Assembly: GCA_002371135.1 (NCBI GenBank)
Contig: DFGB01000074.1
Span: 67,283 to 85,288 of the forward strand
Source of the DNA: Verrucomicrobia bacterium UBA3761
GTDB taxonomy: Bacteria > Verrucomicrobiota > Kiritimatiellia > RFP12 > UBA1067
Length of the DNA: 18,006 nt
Direction: 5' to 3'
The translations under genes were made by a program, and so were the position numbers. Positions 8,095 through 13,767 of this stretch are shown here, in pieces. The number at the start of each line of letters is the position of its first letter. Position 1 is the stretch's first letter. The notes beneath the pieces were generated by a model. It was not told where the DNA came from and searched no databases. It saw only the letters and a program-made list of their open reading frames with translations.

Positions 8095-8625
8095 GTGAGC
8101 CTAAACGCATTATACGACAGGCACTACGCCTTCCGCCATGTGCGCATAATACTGCGTCCGAGCCACATGCTCGAGACGTTCGGCTCCACGCTTGTAAACT
8201 ACCACCTCGTCTCCGAGCTCGAGGACGCCCCCAACAAGATCCGCATCCGCGAGGGCCGACTGGAAGCGCACCAGCCGCTCGTCATCGCGCCGGACAACCT
8301 CGCCGAAATCACGACAGAAGGCCTCGGCGAGGAAGCGCGCGCGTATCTCGAATACCTGCGCGAGAACGAAGAAAACCTGCGCATTCTCCGCTACGGCTAC
8401 CACCTCAAGAGCGATCATTTCTCCGAACAGATTGTAACCGACCGCCTGTCTGTCGTCACCGAACGCGTCAAGGCGGCGGTTCTCGAAAGCGGGGACAAAT
8501 TCGCCGCCGTCCTCCAAGGCGTGGATTCGCCTTGGGATGTCGCGCTCGTCGAACTCTGGCGGCAGGAAGTAATGCGCTCCATAGGCAAGAACATCGTCGA
8601 ACTCCACGGACGCGGGAAATTATGA
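8095..8625 (+). CDS. Conserved-looking protein of unknown function
   Basis: A 176-residue soluble protein with no signal peptide or membrane segment. I do not recognise a named family. It begins after the repeat array with a GTG at 8095; the next in-frame start is the ATG of M24-L-E-T-F-G, which would drop the first 23 residues. No ribosome site helps the choice. Coding looks real: codon use matches the neighbours, the charged amphipathic pattern is that of a globular helical protein, and G-V-D-S-P-W-D-V-A-L-V-E-L-W near the C-terminus looks like a structured core. It lies between a HAD phosphatase and a ParA ATPase, in the same direction. Similar short proteins may exist in other PVC bacteria, but I cannot verify that here. 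Confidence 0.7.
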   Translation: MSLNALYDRHYAFRHVRIILRPSHMLETFGSTLVNYHLVSELEDAPNKIRIREGRLEAHQPLVIAPDNLAEITTEGLGEEARAYLEYLRENEENLRILRYGYHLKSDHFSEQIVTDRLSVVTERVKAAVLESGDKFAAVLQGVDSPWDVALVELWRQEVMRSIGKNIVELHGRGKL

Positions 8626-8635
8626 ACACGGCCCA

Positions 8636-8694
8636 GATCCCAGATCCTGGATGCCCTAGGCGTCCTAAATGTCCTAGACCATTTGATTTGGGAC
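8636..8694. repeat. GTCC nonamer array before parA
   Basis: Units of GATCC, GCCCTA and GTCCTA type start at 8636, 8643, 8653, 8662 and 8671; the last three are exactly 9 bp apart. An inverted GGGAC unit lies at 8690-8694, with CATTTG complementary to the CAAATG-like part of the array. The unit resembles the GTCCC array inside the U32 gene. It fills most of the 89-bp gap before parA. Confidence 0.65.
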
Positions 8695-8714
8695 TTTCAT
8701 AAAAACTACAATTC

Positions 8715-9641
8715 ATGCAAACGAAGACGAAGATTATCGCGGTGGCGAACCAAAAGGGCGGCGTCGGCAAAACGACGACCGTCGTGAATCTGGCGGCGGC
8801 GCTTTCGGCCCGCAGGCGCGCCGTGCTCGTTGTCGACCTCGACCCGCAGGCCCACGCCACCCTCGGCCTAGGCCTTGAAAAGTGCGCCGGCGTGTCGCTC
8901 TATCCCGTCCTTCTCGGCGAGAAGCCCATCGAAGAAGTAATCCAGCCCACGAAGTGGAACAACCTCAACGTCATCCCCTCGGAAGTCGACCTCGCCGGCG
9001 CCGAACTCGAATTCTCCTCGCGTGCGGACCGGCTCGAGATGATCCGCAACGCCCTCGCGCCCGTCAAAGACGCCGGCGCCTTCGACTACATCATCCTCGA
9101 CTGCCCCCCTTCGCTCGGCATCGTAATGACGAGCTCCCTCGTCGCCGCAGACGGCGTCCTCATTCCGATTCAGGCCGAGTTCCTCGCGATGGACGGTCTC
9201 GCGCTCATAACTTCCTCCATCGAACGCATCCGCGCCGGCGTCAACCCGTCGCTCGAATTGAACGGCATCGTTTTCACGATGGTCAACATGGGCACGCGCC
9301 TCACGCAGGATGTGATGACCGAAGTGCGCAACCATTTCGGCGAGAAGGTGTACGAGACGACGATTCCGCGCAACGTACGCGTCGGCGAAGCGCCGTCGAT
9401 GGGCATGCCTGTCGTGTTTCTCGATCCTCGCTCCAAGGGCGCCGAGGCATACAAAGCGTTCGCATGGGAGTTCATGGCGAAAAACCCGACCCGCTTCGAT
9501 TTCTCCCAGGCCATCGCCGCCGTGAAGAACGTCCTGCCGACTCCCAAGATCGAATCAGACGAAGTAAAACCCGCCGACGATGAAAATATCGGTGATAATA
9601 CCGCACCTCGGCAAGAAGAAACCCCTGCCTCGAACTCTTGA
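8715..9641 (+). CDS. ParA/Soj-family chromosome or plasmid partition ATPase
   Basis: The 308-residue product has the deviant Walker A box of ParA ATPases, K14-G-G-V-G-K19-T-T, with the signature lysine K14. It also has D-L-D-P-Q at 41-45 and Walker B Y-I-I-L-D129-C-P-P. P-I-Q-A-E-F and N-V-R-V-G-E-A-P-S-M-G are further Soj/ParA motifs. There is no N-terminal DNA-binding domain, so it is the short type Ib/Soj-like form. Such ATPases dimerise with ATP, bind DNA nonspecifically and move ParB-bound loci or other cargo. No parB or parS is seen next to it, which is unusual for a chromosomal parA. The last 45 residues are acidic and low complexity. The final 20 codons overlap the next gene by 62 bp. 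No ribosome site precedes the ATG. Confidence 0.88.
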   Translation: MQTKTKIIAVANQKGGVGKTTTVVNLAAALSARRRAVLVVDLDPQAHATLGLGLEKCAGVSLYPVLLGEKPIEEVIQPTKWNNLNVIPSEVDLAGAELEFSSRADRLEMIRNALAPVKDAGAFDYIILDCPPSLGIVMTSSLVAADGVLIPIQAEFLAMDGLALITSSIERIRAGVNPSLELNGIVFTMVNMGTRLTQDVMTEVRNHFGEKVYETTIPRNVRVGEAPSMGMPVVFLDPRSKGAEAYKAFAWEFMAKNPTRFDFSQAIAAVKNVLPTPKIESDEVKPADDENIGDNTAPRQEETPASNS

Positions 9642-10476
9642 GACGGTGCGCACCGCGGCCGGAGGCCTCGACGCAGAGACGATACTCGTCGAAGACTCTG
9701 AATGCCGCGGCGTCTCGTGGGCGCGAAATCGCGGACTCGAGCGCGCAAGTGGGGAGTACATATTTTTCGTCGACGCGGACGACGCGGTCGCGAAAGATTT
9801 TTTCGCCGCGCCGCTCGCGGAACTTGAGAGGACAGGCGCCGACATATGCTTCTTCGACGCCGTCGGCCTTCCCTTCTCGCGCTCTTTCGCCCTTGAAGGC
9901 AACGCCGCAATACGCGAAGCGTTCTTCAGCGCGTTTCTCGGCTATTCGTTCGAGGACGTGCGCAGGTGGAATGCCGGCGGGCCGCTGTGGAAGACGCGCG
10001 AACTCGGCTACGTGTGGCGGGCGGCGTTCCGCCGCGCGTTTCTGGAAGAGCATGCAATCCGCTTCGACGAAACACTGCGCATAAACGAAGACGCGGCGTT
10101 CCTCTCTACATGCGCCCTCTACGCCGTGCGGACCGCCCAATGCCGCGAGGCGCTATACGAATACCACCCCGCCCCGGACGGCCTCTCGTCCCGCGCCTCG
10201 CGCGCCAGACTGGAAAAAGACTACAAATTCGCCGTTCTCGATTTCCGTCTGCGTCTCGATACGCTCGCAAGCGGCGGCGCATGGAAGTATTGCGAGGCGA
10301 GCTGCGCATTCTCAGCGCTCGAAATGCTGCGGCGCTGGCGCGGACGCGGGCTTGAACGCTATCTCGCCCGCCCGCGCGTCCGGGGCGCACTTCGCGATTT
10401 TCCGCTTTCCTGGCGCCACCCGGCCGTCGCCGCCGCCATCGTTTTACTAAGGTTGCTCTCATGTTGCTCTCGGTAG
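9580..10476 (+). CDS. Glycosyltransferase family 2
   Basis: The 298-residue product begins K-I-S-V-I-I-P-H, the first strand of a GT-A fold, so the ATG at 9580 is needed even though it lies 62 bp inside parA. S-W-A-R-N-R-G-L-E-R-A and Y-I-F-F-V-D65-A-D67-D68 follow; the D-x-D binds the metal and nucleotide sugar. An acidic N-E-D-A-A-F motif near residue 170 is the likely acceptor-side base region of this family (I-N-E-D-x-x-F). The donor and acceptor are unknown; envelope or extracellular polysaccharide synthesis is the usual role. A hydrophobic C-terminus (A-A-I-V-L-L-R-L-L-S) may touch the membrane. It overlaps the next glycosyltransferase by 16 bp, so the two probably act in one pathway. 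Confidence 0.85.
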   Translation: MKISVIIPHLGKKKPLPRTLETVRTAAGGLDAETILVEDSECRGVSWARNRGLERASGEYIFFVDADDAVAKDFFAAPLAELERTGADICFFDAVGLPFSRSFALEGNAAIREAFFSAFLGYSFEDVRRWNAGGPLWKTRELGYVWRAAFRRAFLEEHAIRFDETLRINEDAAFLSTCALYAVRTAQCREALYEYHPAPDGLSSRASRARLEKDYKFAVLDFRLRLDTLASGGAWKYCEASCAFSALEMLRRWRGRGLERYLARPRVRGALRDFPLSWRHPAVAAAIVLLRLLSCCSR

Positions 10477-11288
10477 TAATAACAACAAAGAACGAAGAAG
10501 CGAATATCGCTTCGTGCCTCGCCCCGTTCGCCACATTCAAAGACGAGGTGGAGACGATAGTCGTCGACAACGCATCGACCGACGCCACCAAGGCGATTGC
10601 GAAGCGCGAGGGCGCCCGCGTATTCGACAAGGGCCCCGAACGCTGTGCACAGCGCAACCTCGGCTGGCGGCGCGCCGCCGCCCCGTGGGTCCTCATCCTA
10701 GATGCCGATATGGTCCTCCCCCGGGAGACGATCGAAGAAATTCTCGCCGCCGCCAAGGCGGACGAGGCGGACGCGTATTGGATACCGGAAGTGCGCACGG
10801 GCGACGGCTGGCGTGTCAAGGTCCGGAATTTCGAACGCTCGTTCTACGACGGCACATGCATCGACGCGCTGCGCCTCTTCCGCCGCGACGTCCTCGCCAA
10901 AACCGGCGGCTACGACGAAGAACTGATCGCCGGGGGAGAAGACTGGGAACTCGACATCCGCGTCCTCGCCACCGGCGCCAAATGCGCCATCCTGAAGAAC
11001 CACCTCCTCCACAACGAGAAGCGCCTCACATACTCCAAGATGCTCGCGAAGAAGGCCTACTACACGCGCTCCTTCGCCGCATACAAGGCGAAGTGGCCCG
11101 GCCATCCGGCCGTGCGCAAGCAATTCTCGCCGTGGTACCGCTTCGTCGGCGTCTTCGTGGAAAACGGCAAATGGCGCAAGGTGCTGCGACACCCGATCCT
11201 CTTCGCCGGCGTCATGTTCGAGCGCTTCTCCGTCGGCGTCGTGTATTTGGCAAACAAAGGGAAGAGGGAAGATCGTGAGCGGCGTTAA
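10461..11288 (+). CDS. Glycosyltransferase family 2
   Basis: The 275-residue product begins L-L-S-V-V-I-T-T-K-N-E-E-A-N-I, the classic GT2 opening. V-V-D-N-A-S-T-D-A-T, the metal-binding D81-A-D83 in L-I-L-D-A-D-M and G-G-Y-D-E-E-L-I-A-G-G-E-D-W-E-L follow. An AAGG ribosome site lies 8 bases before the ATG, within the 3' end of the previous glycosyltransferase. A C-terminal amphipathic/hydrophobic stretch (I-L-F-A-G-V-M-F-E-R-F) may associate with the membrane. The sugar donor is not readable. The C-terminal residues G-K-R-E-D are encoded by a GGGAAGA heptamer repeat whose inverted copy lies at 11452-11466, so the tail is probably repeat-derived. This gene and the one before it look like a two-gene glycan unit inserted between parA and uvrB. 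Confidence 0.87.
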   Translation: MLLSVVITTKNEEANIASCLAPFATFKDEVETIVVDNASTDATKAIAKREGARVFDKGPERCAQRNLGWRRAAAPWVLILDADMVLPRETIEEILAAAKADEADAYWIPEVRTGDGWRVKVRNFERSFYDGTCIDALRLFRRDVLAKTGGYDEELIAGGEDWELDIRVLATGAKCAILKNHLLHNEKRLTYSKMLAKKAYYTRSFAAYKAKWPGHPAVRKQFSPWYRFVGVFVENGKWRKVLRHPILFAGVMFERFSVGVVYLANKGKREDRERR

Positions 11289-11291
11289 GCG

Positions 11292-11307
11292 AACAAACCC
11301 GTTTGTT
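11292..11307 (+). terminator. Possible weak terminator hairpin after the glycosyltransferase
   Basis: AACAAA pairs with TTTGTT across a CCCG loop 3 bases after the glycosyltransferase stop. The stem is only 6 bp and AT-rich and the following T run is broken (ATTGTG), so termination would be inefficient. Confidence 0.2.
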
Positions 11308-11331
11308 ATTGTGCCGGACAGAGTTTTTGTT

Positions 11332-11425
11332 AGTATTTTTATCGCAGAGACGCAGAGACGCAGAATGTGAAAAGTCCTGATAAACTCTGCGTTCTCAGCG
11401 TCTCTCAAGTCTCTGCGATAAATAC
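11332..11425. repeat. CGCAGAGA octamer inverted repeat
   Basis: CGCAGA starts at 11343, 11351 and 11359, an exact 8-bp period. The right side, 11385-11425, carries CTCTGCG, GCGTCTCT and TCTCTGCG as reverse complements, and the outer flanks AGTATTTTTATC and GATAAATACT also pair. The same CGCAGAGA-type string occurs between genes of many unrelated bacteria. It is nested inside the heptamer inverted repeat. Confidence 0.75.
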
Positions 11426-11522
11426 TGGCCTTATTCATGTCCACCACAATAATCTTCCCTCTTCCCCCTTCCCTCTTACCCCTTCCCTCTTACCCCTTCC
11501 CCCTTCCCTCTTCCCTCTTCTT

Positions 11523-11681
11523 ATGGCTGACGGCGACTACGAACGCAGATTTTCACGCGAGGCGGAATTGAAACGCCTCCAGCGCATCATAGATGCGCGA
11601 AAGGACAATTGCAATGGAAGAAAGACTCTTCAATCTGAAATCGAAATTCAAGCCGACGGGCGACCAGCCGCAGGCGATTGA
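11523..11681 (+). CDS. Possible small protein upstream of and overlapping uvrB
   Basis: An ATG two bases after the heptamer array opens a 52-codon frame that starts MADGDYERRFSREAELKRLQ. The first 30 residues are charged and helix-forming, with codons like the neighbours; the rest overlaps the uvrB 5' end in another frame. It could be a short leader or coupled peptide, a decayed gene, or chance. No ribosome site is present and I recognise no family. Confidence 0.25.
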   Translation: MADGDYERRFSREAELKRLQRIIDARKDNCNGRKTLQSEIEIQADGRPAAGD

Positions 11682-13599
11682 GACGCTCGTCAAGGGGCTC
11701 TCTGCAGGCGAGCGCCGCCTGATTCTGCAAGGCGTCACCGGCAGCGGCAAGACGTTCACGATGGCGAATCTCATCGCCCGCTGGAACCGGCCTGCCTTGA
11801 TTCTCTCCCACAACAAAACCCTCGCCGCACAGCTCTTCGCCGAACTCAAGGGCTTCTTCCCAGAGAACGCCGTAGAGTATTTCATCTCCTACTACGACTA
11901 CTACCAGCCCGAGGCGTACATCCCCCAGACCGACACCTACATAGAGAAGGACGCGGCCATAAACGACGAAATCGAGCGCTACCGCCTGGCCGCCACGAAC
12001 GCCCTCATCGCACGGCGCGACGTGATCGTAGTCTCCTCCGTCTCCTGCATCTACGGTCTCGGCGAATCGACCGAATACCGCGACCTCGCCGTCAAGATCG
12101 TGCGGGGAGAGGAACTTTCACGCTCGAACCTGCTCGCGCGTCTCGTCGAGGCGCAATATGTGCGCAACGACATCGATTTCTCGCCCGGCGTGTTCCGCGC
12201 CCGCGGCGACACGGTCGATATCTTCCCCGCCTACGAGACGAAGGCGATCAGGGTGGAGTTCTTCGGCGACGAGGTGGATTCGATATCGGAGCTCGACCCG
12301 GTGACGGGGCGCTGCGGCGTCGCAATGCCGGCCGTCACCGTGACGCCGGCGAAACAATTCGTCCTCGGCAAGGACAAATTCGACGCCGCCTTCACGCGCA
12401 TCGAGGCTGAACTCGCCGACCGCCTCAAGTTTTTCGAATCGCAAGGCAAACTCCTCGAAGCGCAGCGCATACGCGAGCGCACAGAATACGACATCGAAAT
12501 GATGCGGGAGCTCGGCTACTGCAACGGCATCGAAAACTACTCGCGCCCCCTCACGGGCCGCGCCCCCGGTTCGCCGCCGGAATGCCTCCTCGACTATTTC
12601 CCCGACGATTTCCTTACCATCATCGACGAATCGCACGCCACCGTCCCGCAGATCCGAGCCATGTACAACGGCGACCAGGCGCGCAAGCAGATGCTCGTCG
12701 ACTTCGGCTTCCGCCTGCCAAGCGCAAAGGACAACCGCCCTCTCAAGTTCGATGAATTCAACGAAAAGGTCCGGCAGATCGTCTACTGCTCGGCCACGCC
12801 GGGCGACTTCGAATACTCCGAAGCAGAAACCGTCGCCGAACAAATTCTGCGCCCGACCGGCCTCCTCGACCCGCAAATCGAAGTTCGTCCGCTCGCCAAC
12901 CAGATAGACGACCTCATCGCCGAAGCGAACAAAGTCGCAAAGGGCGGCTCGCGCGTCCTCGTCACCACCCTCACAAAACGCAGCGCCGAAGACCTTGCCC
13001 AGTATCTGCGCGAAACAGGCATCCGCGTCGAATATCTCCACTCCGGCATCGATGCGATCGAACGCGTCGAAATTCTGCAGCGGTTGAGAAAAGGCGAGTT
13101 CGACGTCCTTGTGGGCATCAACCTCCTGCGCGAAGGTCTCGATTTGCCGGAAGTGGAACTCGTCGCGATTCTAGATGCGGACAAGGAAGGCTTCTTGAGA
13201 TCGGTGACGTCGCTCGTCCAGACGGCAGGCCGCGCCGCCCGCCACGTGAACGGGCGGGTGATTCTCTACGCCGACCACGAGACCGACGCGATGCGCGAAC
13301 TCATCCGCATTACGACCGGCCACAGGAAGAAACAACAGGCATACAACAAAGCGCACAATATAACGCCAAAGTCCGTCCGCCGCGAAATCAACGAATCTGC
13401 ATACGTCTACCGCGATTCGAAGCGCGGCGCGAAGCCGCTCGCGGCGCCGCTCGCGACAACCCCGGCGGCCGATCTCACCCCTTCCAGCCTCATCGCCGAA
13501 CTCACGAAGGAGATGCTGGAAGCCGCCGACGCCCTCGAATTCGAACGCGCCGCCTACCTCCGCGACAAGATAAAAGCGCTCCGCGCAAGTAGGAAGTAG
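11614..13599 (+). CDS. uvrB: UvrABC excision nuclease subunit B
   Basis: UvrB is the DNA-damage verification helicase of nucleotide excision repair; it receives lesions from UvrA and recruits UvrC. The 661-residue product is family length. It has G-V-T-G-S-G-K46-T (Walker A), the beta-hairpin region Y-Y-D-Y-Y-Q-P-E-A-Y-I-P, the D338-E-S-H box, Y-C-S-A-T-P-G and L-L-R-E-G-L-D-L-P-E-V. It also has the motif VI region Q-T-A-G-R-A-A-R and a C-terminal UVR helix-pair (A-D-A-L-E-F-E-R-A-A-Y-L-R-D-K-I). An ATG at 11593 in the same frame would add seven residues; 11614 is preferred because AAAGGA lies 8 bases before it and M-E-E-R-L-F-N-L is the natural N-terminus. The final S-R-K and the TAG stop come from a GTAGGAA heptamer array. 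Confidence 0.96.
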   Translation: MEERLFNLKSKFKPTGDQPQAIETLVKGLSAGERRLILQGVTGSGKTFTMANLIARWNRPALILSHNKTLAAQLFAELKGFFPENAVEYFISYYDYYQPEAYIPQTDTYIEKDAAINDEIERYRLAATNALIARRDVIVVSSVSCIYGLGESTEYRDLAVKIVRGEELSRSNLLARLVEAQYVRNDIDFSPGVFRARGDTVDIFPAYETKAIRVEFFGDEVDSISELDPVTGRCGVAMPAVTVTPAKQFVLGKDKFDAAFTRIEAELADRLKFFESQGKLLEAQRIRERTEYDIEMMRELGYCNGIENYSRPLTGRAPGSPPECLLDYFPDDFLTIIDESHATVPQIRAMYNGDQARKQMLVDFGFRLPSAKDNRPLKFDEFNEKVRQIVYCSATPGDFEYSEAETVAEQILRPTGLLDPQIEVRPLANQIDDLIAEANKVAKGGSRVLVTTLTKRSAEDLAQYLRETGIRVEYLHSGIDAIERVEILQRLRKGEFDVLVGINLLREGLDLPEVELVAILDADKEGFLRSVTSLVQTAGRAARHVNGRVILYADHETDAMRELIRITTGHRKKQQAYNKAHNITPKSVRREINESAYVYRDSKRGAKPLAAPLATTPAADLTPSSLIAELTKEMLEAADALEFERAAYLRDKIKALRASRK

Positions 13600-13627
13600 G
13601 ACGTAGGAAGTAGAGCGCTCCAGCGCC

Positions 13628-13653
13628 AAGGAGGCGCGGCTTTAGCCGCGCAC
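13628..13653. repeat. GCGCGGC hairpin element, copy 2
   Basis: GCGCGGC, TTTA, GCCGCGC at 13634-13651 forms a strong hairpin. The 26-bp string matches 1572-1597 at 25 of 26 positions. Here it sits between convergent genes, where it could stop transcription from either side, although no T run follows. Confidence 0.8.
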
Positions 13654-13658
13654 GGGAG

Positions 13659-13678
13659 GGCCGCGCTCCTGCGCGGCC
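13659..13678. terminator. GC hairpin between convergent genes (possible bidirectional terminator)
   Basis: GGCCGCGC, TCCT, GCGCGGCC is a perfect 8-bp stem with a 4-base loop, 5 bp after the previous hairpin. It is very stable but has no U tract on either strand, so it fits a REP-like element at least as well as a classical terminator. Its stem shares the GCGCGGC core of the element before it. Confidence 0.4.
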
Positions 13679-13767
13679 GAAGTAAAAGACAGGAAGCAGG
13701 GGATTGAACGTACGACCTGACCAAACGGCAAATCTCCTACTTCATACCTCCTACTTCCTACTTGTTA

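Larger units (their letters stand above)
11259..11520. repeat. Heptamer inverted repeat with 10-unit CTTCCCY array
   Basis: GGGAAGAGGGAAGAT (11259-11273, inside the glycosyltransferase end) is a perfect 15-bp reverse complement of 11452-11466. The right arm continues as a tandem array: CTT starts at 11454, 11461, 11468, 11475, 11482, 11489, 11496, 11503, 11510 and 11517, ten units at an exact 7-bp period. Units alternate between CTTCCCT, CTTCCCC and CTTACCC. Together with the CGCAGAGA element nested inside it, this accounts for the gap between the glycosyltransferase and uvrB. Confidence 0.85.
13589..13763. repeat. GTAGGAA / CCTACTT inverted heptamer arrays framing the convergent gap
   Basis: GTAG (with a GTAGGAA unit) starts at 13589, 13596, 13603 and 13610, an exact 7-bp period. 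On the far side TAC starts at 13738, 13745, 13752 and 13759, again every 7 bp, in CCTACTT units. The two arrays are reverse complements and enclose GC-rich hairpins. The left array supplies the uvrB stop; the right one ends 5 bases before the stop codon of the opposite-strand giant gene. Confidence 0.85.

Noticed and set aside
8683..8712. Promoter-like TTGATT, 18 bp, TACAAT before parA
   Set aside because: The -10 ends at 8712, only 2 bases before the parA ATG, so transcription would start inside the coding sequence. No later in-frame start keeps the Walker A box.
11454..11520. CRISPR array
   Set aside because: Units are 7 bp with no spacers and no cas genes nearby; it is a simple tandem array.
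12118..13041. Long minus-strand frame opposite uvrB
   Set aside because: It is a shadow of the uvrB coding sequence with the same GC cause; UvrB motifs on the plus strand cover the region without gaps.
13681..13740. A functional tRNA gene
   Set aside because: Only a T-arm-like string is present; the T stem does not pair and no acceptor, D or anticodon arm can be drawn.
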